Assembly: GCA_900553285.1 (NCBI GenBank)
Contig: USCX01000004.1
Coordinates: 1-40,906 of the forward strand
DNA: 40,906 bases
Direction: 5' to 3'
Source of the DNA: an uncultured Prevotella sp.
GTDB taxonomy: Bacteria; Bacteroidota; Bacteroidia; Bacteroidales; Bacteroidaceae
This document shows, one piece after another, positions 1 to 7,482 of this stretch; the first letter of the stretch is position 1; each line of letters starts with the position of its first letter. The notes beneath the pieces were generated by a model. That model did no database searches and was not told the origin of the DNA. It saw only the letters and a list, made by a program, of their open reading frames with translations. The translations under genes were made by a program, and so were the position numbers.

Positions 1-2487
1 GGACGAAGGTTCCCCCTTCCCACCGTTATCCATCGCACCTCCCTCAGGACGAGAGCCGAAACCTTGATGAGGATTACCATTCGTGTCAAAACCACGGACG
101 CCATGCAAAGTGTCCACAGCAAGCGAGTCGAGCGTATCAACAGCTATGGTATCCGTATCGACCCGGACAGGAGCGTAATACACCTCATAGAGTGACGCAG
201 GGATATCCTCTTGCGCCTTATCATATTTCCTCGCATACTTGTTATGGAACGCAGGGTCGTCGAGCACCCGCTCCATGAAATAGCCGAAGATGGGCAAGGC
301 CGTGCGGCTGCCTTGACCAAGTGCCCCGGTGCGGAAGTGAATGCTACGGTACTCACCCCCGACCCACGCTCCACCGACCAGTCCGGGAGTGGTTCCGATG
401 AACCACGCATCTGAATGATTGTTTGACGTTCCGGTCTTTCCGCCGAAATCAACCTTATCGGCATATCGGCCCACATACGAACGCAAAGACTGCGATGTGC
501 CCCCGCCGTCATACACTCCGGCACGAAGCAACTGCTGCATGAAGAATGCAGAACGGTAGGGAATGACCTGCTCTGCCTCTTCTGCGGCTTCATAAATCAC
601 CTCACCGTCACGATCGAGCACCCGGGTCACTAAAACCGGTTCGACATGGCGTCCGTTGTTTGCCACTGTGGCATACGCATTCACCATTTCCAGCAGGTTG
701 ACATCGCTCGAACCAAGCGCCAACGAAGGCGTTTCGTCAAGCGGCGACTTGATGCCCATTTCGTGAGCCGTCTGAGCCACACGGGCGATGCCGACGCGTT
801 GGCCGAGCTTGACCGCAACCGTATTGATGCTTCGGGCAAAAGCTGCACGCAACGGTATGGAGTCTCCTGAGAAATGCCCGTTGGCATTGTGAGGCTGCCA
901 CAAGGTCGTCTCTTTCTTCTTAGCATCATAAACCTCCATGCTGATGAATTCATCACGAACACGGTCGGCGGGTGTCATCCCCTGATTCATCGCTTCGGTG
1001 TATACGAAGAGCTTAAAAGTGGAACCGGGCTGCCGCATAGCGGTCACCTTATCGTATTTCCAAGCTTGGAAATCAATATCACCGACCCACACTTTCACAT
1101 GACCGTTTTCCGGCTCCATCGCGACGAAACCGGTATGCATGAAACGCACCATATAACGAATGGAGTCCATCGAACTCATCACTTCTGTCTTCGGTCCATC
1201 ATAGGTGAAAAGCTTTACAGGATGCGGCAGGTTCATATAATACATCACAGAATCCGGTTCGTCCGGATATCGGGCCTGTAACATTTTATAGGCATCGGTA
1301 CGTTCAGCCAAATCCTCGATGAAATTCGGTATTTCCCGTCCGTTCTCATCCACCCACGGTGCACGTTTTCCCCAATGGTTCTTGAAGTTTCGCTGAACAA
1401 TACGCATTTGTTTGTTGACAGCCTCCTCGGCATACTTCTGCATCCGCATGTTCAACGTGGTGTAGATCTTCAAACCGTCTGAATAGAGATCGACATCCGG
1501 CAACTTCTCTTTCAGGTAATCGGCCACAGCCTCCCGAAAATACAAGGCTTTCCCATCGTAAACAGACTCAACCTTAAACTTCAAATCGATAGGTAATTCC
1601 TTCAACGAATCGCATTCGGACGCTGTTAAATGACCGTGCGTATACATATTGTCGAGCACGGTATTGCGTCGCCTCAGACTATTTTCGGGATTAATTCGCG
1701 GATTGTAGGCCGATGTCGCTTTCAAAAGTCCGACCAGTACGGCAGCCTCCTCCGGTTTAAGCCGAGACGGCGTAGTATCAAAGTAAGTCTTGGCCGCCGT
1801 CTTGATGCCGAACGCATTAGACCCGAAATCTACGGTATTGGCGTACATGTTAAGGATTTCTTTCTTGGAATAAAACATTTCCAATTCGACGGCCAAAATC
1901 ATTTCCTTGCTCTTCATCACGAGTATTTTCACTCCGGGGATATACCCCAATAGACCGGTCGAGTATTCCGTCCGAACACGGAACATATTTTTCACCAACT
2001 GCTGCGTGATGGTCGACGCGCCACGCGCCTTGCCGTGAAAAGCATCTTTCACCGCAGCGACAAGACCTTGGAAATCTATACCGTGATGACGATAGAAACG
2101 CTCATCCTCCGTGGAAATAAGCGCATTGAAAAACACCGGATTGATTGAGTCATAGGGCACCGGCTGGCGGTTCTCATTAAAAAAGCGACCGATGAGCACG
2201 CTGTCTTCACTGAAAATCTCTGATGCCGCCGCCGTACGAGGATGCATGATGCTATGAATGGAAGGGGACTTCCCAAACAACCAAAACAAATTGACAGACA
2301 CGGCAAAAATATAAAAAACGACAAAAGCCAAAAACGAGAGTACGATTGCCGTCAGTTTCTTATACCACGGCGTACCGCGATATAAATTCAAATAACTATT
2401 CCAAGCACTTTTTATCTTGCGACCGAGCCAGCAAAAGAAAGACATGATTTTTGCTACAACGCTCTGATTATTTTTAGCCATACGCAT
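1..2487 (-). CDS. Class A penicillin-binding protein (PBP1A type), 3' end beyond the window
   Basis: Bifunctional peptidoglycan polymerase: a glycosyltransferase extends glycan strands and a transpeptidase cross-links them on the periplasmic face. The frame is open from the left edge to ATG 2487, about 829 codons in the window; a second in-frame ATG lies at 2481. A short cytoplasmic N-terminus precedes one membrane helix (about residues 46-70). The GT51 domain shows STEDERFYRHHGID, with catalytic Glu at 127, and GASTITQQLVKN. The transpeptidase shows RQPGSTFK (Ser489 and Lys492 of SxxK), SIN at 553 and KTGT at 684. The tail after the transpeptidase domain is longer than usual and Asp/Gly-rich near the edge. 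The gene lies 26 bp downstream of miaA on the same strand, so it is probably the last gene of the lpx cluster. The family call is firm; 1A versus another class A subtype is less so. Confidence 0.93.
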   Translation of the reverse strand, partial: MRMAKNNQSVVAKIMSFFCWLGRKIKSAWNSYLNLYRGTPWYKKLTAIVLSFLAFVVFYIFAVSVNLFWLFGKSPSIHSIMHPRTAAASEIFSEDSVLIGRFFNENRQPVPYDSINPVFFNALISTEDERFYRHHGIDFQGLVAAVKDAFHGKARGASTITQQLVKNMFRVRTEYSTGLLGYIPGVKILVMKSKEMILAVELEMFYSKKEILNMYANTVDFGSNAFGIKTAAKTYFDTTPSRLKPEEAAVLVGLLKATSAYNPRINPENSLRRRNTVLDNMYTHGHLTASECDSLKELPIDLKFKVESVYDGKALYFREAVADYLKEKLPDVDLYSDGLKIYTTLNMRMQKYAEEAVNKQMRIVQRNFKNHWGKRAPWVDENGREIPNFIEDLAERTDAYKMLQARYPDEPDSVMYYMNLPHPVKLFTYDGPKTEVMSSMDSIRYMVRFMHTGFVAMEPENGHVKVWVGDIDFQAWKYDKVTAMRQPGSTFKLFVYTEAMNQGMTPADRVRDEFISMEVYDAKKKETTLWQPHNANGHFSGDSIPLRAAFARSINTVAVKLGQRVGIARVAQTAHEMGIKSPLDETPSLALGSSDVNLLEMVNAYATVANNGRHVEPVLVTRVLDRDGEVIYEAAEEAEQVIPYRSAFFMQQLLRAGVYDGGGTSQSLRSYVGRYADKVDFGGKTGTSNNHSDAWFIGTTPGLVGGAWVGGEYRSIHFRTGALGQGSRTALPIFGYFMERVLDDPAFHNKYARKYDKAQEDIPASLYEVYYAPVRVDTDTIAVDTLDSLAVDTLHGVRGFDTNGNPHQGFGSRPEGGAMDNGGKGEPSS

Positions 2488-2513
2488 TACTTTATGCAGG
2501 CAAAAGTAAGTAT

Positions 2514-3422
2514 TTAGCCTTTTGCCTCAACGTGATTTATAATAAAATTTCTTATTCGTGCCGTATCGGAAGGTGAGAACCATGTTATGTCATCGTCTTT
2601 CCGAAACCATGTCATCTGTTTGCGAGAATAGACCCGAGTGTTACGACGAATTCTATCCAAGGCCGCATCCAACGTCCAATCGCCGTCAAAATAACGGAAC
2701 AGTTCCTTATATCCTACGGTATTCAATGCGTTTGTTCCGCGATAAGGAAAGACCCGGCGTGCTTCATCAAGAAATCCCTGCTCGATCATGGAATCCACGC
2801 GACGATTAATACGGTCATACAGTTCCGCACGCTCCCGATGCAGCCCTATCTTAACGATTCGGAACGGTCTTGGGGGAGTCGCCCGCAAACGAAATGAGGA
2901 ATAAGGGCGGCCGGTCATATAACAAAGTTCCAACGCGTGAACCACTCGCTTCGTGTTACGCAAATCGCACTGTGCGTAATAAACGGGATCCAGCAACTTT
3001 AATTCAGCACAAAGGGCATCTAAACCAAACTGCTCCAAACGCGATAAGACACTGGCACGTGTTTCGTCATCTACCGAAGGCATATCATCTATTCCACGAC
3101 ACACGGCATCAATATAAAGCATAGAACCGCCCGAAAGCAAAGCTACATCATGTTGCGTAAATAGATGTTTCAACACATGTAACGCTTCTGCCTCATAACG
3201 AGCAGCACTATAATAGTCAGTTAAGGCCAAAGTTCCCACAAAATAGTGACGCACCCGAGCTTGTTCCGTTGCAGTTGGTGCCGCTGTGCCGATAGGAAGG
3301 TCACGGTATAGTTGACGTGAATCAGCATTTACTATCGGTATATGCAAAAACTCAGCTATCTGTAAGCTGAGTTCAGTCTTTCCCACACCTGTTGGGCCTA
3401 ATAAAACAAATAAGGTCTTCAC
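2514..3422 (-). CDS. miaA: tRNA dimethylallyltransferase MiaA
   Basis: Transfers a dimethylallyl group to N6 of A37 in tRNAs that read codons starting with U, the first step towards ms2i6A. The P-loop GPTGVGKT is at residues 9-16, followed by the family motif DSRQLYRDLPIGTA, and the C-terminal part has the RNTRVYSRKQMTWFRKD signature that contacts tRNA. At 302 residues the length is normal for the family. The start codon is GTG at 3420-3422: reading upstream in frame there is no ATG before a stop, and this GTG puts the P-loop at the usual distance. The gene lies 30 bp after the pRiA4b ORF-3-like gene on the same strand, inside the lipid A cluster, so it is probably co-transcribed with it. Confidence 0.95.
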   Translation of the reverse strand: MKTLFVLLGPTGVGKTELSLQIAEFLHIPIVNADSRQLYRDLPIGTAAPTATEQARVRHYFVGTLALTDYYSAARYEAEALHVLKHLFTQHDVALLSGGSMLYIDAVCRGIDDMPSVDDETRASVLSRLEQFGLDALCAELKLLDPVYYAQCDLRNTKRVVHALELCYMTGRPYSSFRLRATPPRPFRIVKIGLHRERAELYDRINRRVDSMIEQGFLDEARRVFPYRGTNALNTVGYKELFRYFDGDWTLDAALDRIRRNTRVYSRKQMTWFRKDDDITWFSPSDTARIRNFIINHVEAKG

Positions 3423-3452
3423 GCTACTGCGGTAAAATAAGCGTAGAAGGAC

Positions 3453-4016
3453 TTACTCATTAACCTCACTGGATACCTCAAAGCCTTCAGGGTCGAACTC
3501 GTCACTATTGTATGAATCGCTACCATAAAATTCATCCTCTTCCATATCATCTGATACAGTCGTATTGGCTTTGGGTGTGATTTCAAGGTTTGGGAAACTC
3601 TCCACTTGCTTAGGCGCTGCGCCCACAGAACGCAGGACCTCCGGTTTATCGATACGGCAAGTAGGAATGATTTCCACCACATCTAAATAAAAAACACGCT
3701 CGGCAAACGGATCAAAAACAAATTCCAATTTTTGGTCTTCGTCTTCTATCAGTTCGTTTAATCTCGTTGTACCCATGACATAGATATCCTCTTCAAATGA
3801 CGTATCCTTGTCAAGGCTCATATCCTCACGCGTAATCTGCTTCTTTCTCTCCCACTCCTCATCACATAGATAAAAAGACGTGATTTGATCATCCGGATAA
3901 CCGCACGAAGTCAAAATCAGACCATTCAGGTCCAAAAAGGTAGCGTCATCCTCGATCAAGTATTCTCGCAAGAAATTCTCGACTTCATCGGATATGAGTT
4001 TTATTCTGAACAGCAT
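3453..4016 (-). CDS. Plasmid pRiA4b ORF-3-like family protein, function unknown
   Basis: A 187-residue soluble protein with no signal peptide. The first 120 or so residues fit the pRiA4b ORF-3-like fold (MLFRIKLI, a SFYLCDEEW segment and a FDPFAERVFYLDVVEI segment). The family name comes from a plasmid ORF and does not mean this copy is mobile. The C-terminal 40 or so residues are low complexity and strongly acidic (DDMEEDEFYGSD, then many Ser/Asp/Glu) and probably disordered. It lies 14 bp after lpxA and 30 bp before miaA, so it is likely translated from the lipid A transcript. No catalytic residues are recognisable and I assign no function. Confidence 0.75.
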   Translation of the reverse strand: MLFRIKLISDEVENFLREYLIEDDATFLDLNGLILTSCGYPDDQITSFYLCDEEWERKKQITREDMSLDKDTSFEEDIYVMGTTRLNELIEDEDQKLEFVFDPFAERVFYLDVVEIIPTCRIDKPEVLRSVGAAPKQVESFPNLEITPKANTTVSDDMEEDEFYGSDSYNSDEFDPEGFEVSSEVNE

Positions 4017-4030
4017 ATTGCAAAACCTTA

Positions 4031-4804
4031 TTACTTAATAATTCCTCGCTTTGAAGTACGTACAAAATCAAGAATATATTGAATTTCCTCACTCATGGGA
4101 ACTTGGTGTTCTATTTCCGCAAGACACTCATCGCGCAACTTCCCCCGCTGATAGAGCAAGCGGTAAGCCGAATGAATGTTTTCAATCATTTCTGAGCTAA
4201 ATCCACGACGACGAAGCCCCACGACGTTGAGACCGCAAAAAGCAACGGGTTCTCGAGCTGCCATGACAAAAGGCGGTACGTCCTGCCCTGTTCGTGTGCC
4301 GCCACCAATCATTACATAACTTCCAATTCGACAAAACTGATGAATTAAAACAGAGGCACTGATAATTGCATAATCATCTACCTTAACTTCACCTGCCAGC
4401 TTGGTAGTATTACCTACTATACATCCGTCTCCCACCATGGCATCGTGGGCAATATGTACGGCTTCCATAAAGAGATTTCCGCTCCCGACCACGGTTTTCC
4501 CCTTAGCCGCCGTGCCTCGGTTAATGGTCACATTTTCACGGATAGTATTATTATCGCCAATCTCTGCCGTTGTATCCTCGCCCTTGAATTTCAAATCTTG
4601 TGGAATTGCCCCTATGACCGCACCGGGAAAGACAGTATTTCCGTTTCCCATACGCGTACCGTATAAAAGCGTGGCGTTATTCATCAGCACATTGTTATCA
4701 CCAATAACAACGCCCTCATCGATATAACAAAAAGGGCCAATCTCGCAATTCTCACCAATGACAGCATTAGGATTTATATAAGCTAAAGGACTAATCTTGC
4801 TCAT
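4031..4804 (-). CDS. lpxA: UDP-N-acetylglucosamine O-acyltransferase LpxA
   Basis: Catalyses the first step of lipid A synthesis in the cytoplasm: transfer of a 3-hydroxyacyl chain from acyl-carrier protein to the 3-OH of UDP-GlcNAc. The N-terminal two thirds consist of hexapeptide repeats forming a left-handed beta helix (for example AVIGENCEIGPFCYIDEG). The catalytic region EAVHIAHD places His117 and His120 where E. coli LpxA has His122 and His125. The C-terminal helical domain (about 195-257) is present, and 257 residues is normal. The stop of lpxC-fabZ lies 3 bp upstream of this start codon, which suggests translational coupling. The assignment over LpxD rests on the absence of the N-terminal LpxD domain and on operon order. 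Confidence 0.96.
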   Translation of the reverse strand: MSKISPLAYINPNAVIGENCEIGPFCYIDEGVVIGDNNVLMNNATLLYGTRMGNGNTVFPGAVIGAIPQDLKFKGEDTTAEIGDNNTIRENVTINRGTAAKGKTVVGSGNLFMEAVHIAHDAMVGDGCIVGNTTKLAGEVKVDDYAIISASVLIHQFCRIGSYVMIGGGTRTGQDVPPFVMAAREPVAFCGLNVVGLRRRGFSSEMIENIHSAYRLLYQRGKLRDECLAEIEHQVPMSEEIQYILDFVRTSKRGIIK

Positions 4805-4807
4805 GTC

Positions 4808-6193
4808 TTATTTGTTTTTCACGATTTGCGCTGTAAACGTTGCTTCACAAACGACTTTCTCCCCTACGAAAGCAAAACCTTTCATCGAAGAAATGCCATG
4901 ACGCAATGGTGCCAGCAACTCTACCTTAAAAATAAGCGTATCGCCCGGAACTACTTTTTGGCGGAACTTCACCCCATCGATTTTCAAAAAGTACGTGCTC
5001 CAACGCTCTGGCTCTTCGACTGAGTTCAACACCAACAATCCTCCGGCTTGTGCCATTGCCTCTATCTGTAAAACGCCGGGCATAACGGGTTCCTGAGGGA
5101 AATGACCTTGAAAGAAAGGTTCGTTGGTAGTCACGTTCTTTACGGCCACTATATAGTTGGCACCTATACTTATCACCTTGTCGACCAACTGCATCGGATA
5201 ACGATGAGGAAGCAACTCCCGAATTCGATTTACGTCCATCAATGGAGGCTCATTACAATCGTAATTGGGCGCTTGAATATCATGGGCACGGATTTCACGA
5301 CGAATTTGTCGCGCGAACTTGTTATTGATTGTATGTCCTGGACGGGTAGCTATGATACGCCCCTTTATAGGCCGCCCAATCAGGGCCATGTCGCCTACAA
5401 TATCAAGCAACTTATGACGCGCCGGCTCATTATACCAGACAAGCGGCTTATCATTAATATAGCCTAACTTAGTCGCATCCTTATGCTCGACCTTCATATA
5501 ATCCGCCAGCTTGTCTAAATCATCCTGAGAGATTTGGCGCTCATAGATAACAATCGCATTATCCAAATCACCGCCTTTTATCAAACCGGCTTTCAACAAG
5601 GGCTCAATCTCGCGGACAAAAACGAATGTACGGGCCGACGCGATCTCTTCGTCGAACTTTTCCATATCGTCCAACGTCGCGAACTGGCTACTCAGATACT
5701 GCGAATCGAACGAAATCATCGCCGTAATCGAGAATTTATCATCTGGCAGTATAATGATTGAAGAATCGGAGGCTTCATCCTTCACCTCTATTTTTTTCTT
5801 AATCACATATACGTCCTTCGGGGCATTTTGCTCTTCTATCCCCACTTGCTTTATTCCATCCACATAACGGCGCGCACTACCTTCAAGTATCGGGAATTCA
5901 GGGCCATTCACCGTGATGAGGCAGTTATCTATACCCATAGCATAAAGAGCTGCCATACCATGCTCAACCGTACTGCATCGCACATCACCTTTGGCCAATA
6001 CCGTTCCGCGCGATGTCTCAATGACGTTTTCTGCGATGGCCTCAATAACAGGCTCGCCCTCCAAGTCTATACGCTTTATCTTATACCCAAAATTTTCCGG
6101 AGCGGGATTAAACGTTACCGTCAACTGCAATCCCGTATGAAGTCCCTTACCGAATAATGAGAAACTACCTTTTAATGTTGTTTGTTTCAGCAT
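4808..6193 (-). CDS. lpxC/fabZ: Bifunctional LpxC-FabZ: UDP-3-O-acyl-GlcNAc deacetylase / 3-hydroxyacyl-ACP dehydratase
   Basis: A natural fusion typical of Bacteroidota. Residues 1-300 are LpxC, the zinc deacetylase that commits material to lipid A: STVEH supplies Glu77 and His78, ARHKLLD supplies His260 and Asp264, and His287 in RPGHTINN matches the general acid. Residues about 312-461 are FabZ, which dehydrates 3-hydroxyacyl-ACP: LPHRYP, then GHFP (His364) and QIEAMAQ (Glu378). Both active sites look intact. Placing the enzyme that uses hydroxyacyl-ACP for fatty acid elongation on the same chain as a lipid A enzyme may balance the two uses of that pool; this is inference. It lies 5 bp downstream of lpxD and 3 bp upstream of lpxA. 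Confidence 0.97.
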   Translation of the reverse strand: MLKQTTLKGSFSLFGKGLHTGLQLTVTFNPAPENFGYKIKRIDLEGEPVIEAIAENVIETSRGTVLAKGDVRCSTVEHGMAALYAMGIDNCLITVNGPEFPILEGSARRYVDGIKQVGIEEQNAPKDVYVIKKKIEVKDEASDSSIIILPDDKFSITAMISFDSQYLSSQFATLDDMEKFDEEIASARTFVFVREIEPLLKAGLIKGGDLDNAIVIYERQISQDDLDKLADYMKVEHKDATKLGYINDKPLVWYNEPARHKLLDIVGDMALIGRPIKGRIIATRPGHTINNKFARQIRREIRAHDIQAPNYDCNEPPLMDVNRIRELLPHRYPMQLVDKVISIGANYIVAVKNVTTNEPFFQGHFPQEPVMPGVLQIEAMAQAGGLLVLNSVEEPERWSTYFLKIDGVKFRQKVVPGDTLIFKVELLAPLRHGISSMKGFAFVGEKVVCEATFTAQIVKNK

Positions 6194-6198
6194 GGGGA

Positions 6199-7242
6199 TT
6201 ATTTTTCTAATTGTTTTTTTAATGTTTCAAGTTCCTTTTGGAGACGGTTCAACTGTGCGTACATCTCGGGCAACTTCTTATACACCACACTTGAACGGGC
6301 AAAATTATGCGCTTCTATCGCAGGAGAGCCCTGTACGGTGGTGTGACCTCGCTTCAAACTGCCTGCAATTCCGGCTTGCGCGCCCGAACGGACATTATCG
6401 CCAATTTCCGCGTGACCGGCAATGCCGACTTGTCCTCCGAACATACACCACTTACCGATCTTAGTGGAACCGGCCACTCCGACTTGGGCGGACATCACAG
6501 TATGCTCACCCACTTCACAGTTGTGCGCAATCTGCACTAAATTATCTAATTTCACACCACGGCGTATGACTGTGGCCCCCATCGTCGAACGGTCGACACA
6601 GGTGTTGGCCCCGACCTCAACGTCGTCTTCTATTGTCACACCGCCTATCTGCGGAATCTTTTCATATCCCGTGGAAGTGGGTGCAAAACCAAAGCCGTCG
6701 GCCCCGACCACGCATCCGGAATGAAGAATCACTCTATTCCCGATATGACAATCGTGATATACGCTCACATTGGGATAAATCGTACAGCCTTGTCCAACCG
6801 TCACATTCTCTTCCAACACAACATGAGCGTACACCTGTGAGCCGGCGCCGATTTCCACATTTTTACCGATATAAGCGAATGGGGCGACGTAGCAATGCTC
6901 TCCGACGCGCGCTGTTTCATCAATATACGCCAAGGCACTGATTCCTTCACGCTTTTGGATAGTCTGCTCATATATCGTCAGAAGCGTAGCAATGGCGGAA
7001 TAAGCGTTCTCCACCCTGATTAAAGTAGCCTTGACGGGATGAGCAGGAACAAAATCCCTATTGACAAGCACGATGGAAGACTGTGTCTCATATAAGAAGT
7101 GCTCATACTTTGGATTGGCCAAAAAAGAGATAGCACCGGGCTTACCTTCCTCTATCTTCACAAACGTGTAAACACTTATATTCTTGTCGCCTTCCACTTC
7201 GCCGTGCAAGCACTCCGCTATTTGCTCCGCCGTAAATTTCAT
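6199..7242 (-). CDS. lpxD: UDP-3-O-(3-hydroxyacyl)glucosamine N-acyltransferase LpxD
   Basis: Adds the second 3-hydroxyacyl chain, at the 2-amino group, in lipid A synthesis. The N-terminal uridine-binding domain (about residues 1-100; SFLANPKYEHFLYET) is followed by hexapeptide repeats (about 105-310) and a C-terminal helix (PEMYAQLNRLQKELETLKKQ) as in trimeric LpxD. Catalytic His240 lies in LDNLVQIAHN, matching E. coli His239. Length 347 is normal. It is the first gene of the minus-strand lpx cluster, with a -7 box 22 bp upstream of the ATG at 7265-7272, so the cluster probably starts here. Confidence 0.96.
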   Translation of the reverse strand: MKFTAEQIAECLHGEVEGDKNISVYTFVKIEEGKPGAISFLANPKYEHFLYETQSSIVLVNRDFVPAHPVKATLIRVENAYSAIATLLTIYEQTIQKREGISALAYIDETARVGEHCYVAPFAYIGKNVEIGAGSQVYAHVVLEENVTVGQGCTIYPNVSVYHDCHIGNRVILHSGCVVGADGFGFAPTSTGYEKIPQIGGVTIEDDVEVGANTCVDRSTMGATVIRRGVKLDNLVQIAHNCEVGEHTVMSAQVGVAGSTKIGKWCMFGGQVGIAGHAEIGDNVRSGAQAGIAGSLKRGHTTVQGSPAIEAHNFARSSVVYKKLPEMYAQLNRLQKELETLKKQLEK

Positions 7243-7264
7243 ATTCTACGTTCTATTATTAACG

Positions 7265-7272
7265 CAAAAATA
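7265..7272 (-). promoter_or_regulatory. Putative Bacteroides-type -7 box for the lpx cluster
   Basis: On the minus strand this reads TATTTTTG, a full match to TAnnTTTG, 22 bp upstream of the lpxD ATG. I find no clear TTTG -33 element at the usual spacing, so the call rests on the -7 box and its position. Confidence 0.45.
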
Positions 7273-7418
7273 GTAAAGTTTACTGACATAATGGTTGAAA
7301 CCCATCTAAAAAATAGATGTTTAATATCATTCATACTGCCACCTCCTTTAATCACTCGGTTTAAGACTCCATATCTGAGCCCTCCGGCGAAAGGGCAAAG
7401 ACGCTTTAACGCGCTTTC

Positions 7419-7462
7419 CAAAAAACAAAGAAGACGGACAGCCTCATGCCATCCGCCTTCTT
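7419..7462 (-). terminator. Intrinsic terminator of the FAS1/SusCD operon
   Basis: On the minus strand the arms GAAGGCGGA and TCCGTCTTC (one G-U pair) enclose a 13-nt loop and are followed by TTTGTTTTTT. It starts about 20 bp after the stop of the last SusD gene and ends well before the lpxD promoter, so it insulates the two transcription units. Confidence 0.8.
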
Positions 7463-7482
7463 TCTATCCTGCGATGTTTTTA

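Noticed and set aside
144..593. Minus-strand frame of 149 codons near the left edge, with others at 681-962 and 1245-1433
   Set aside because: They overlap the penicillin-binding protein coding sequence, which is continuous in another minus-strand frame with all catalytic motifs.
3453..4016. Mobile-element origin suggested by the family name pRiA4b ORF-3
   Set aside because: No inverted repeats, transposase or target duplications; it lies within a compact housekeeping operon.
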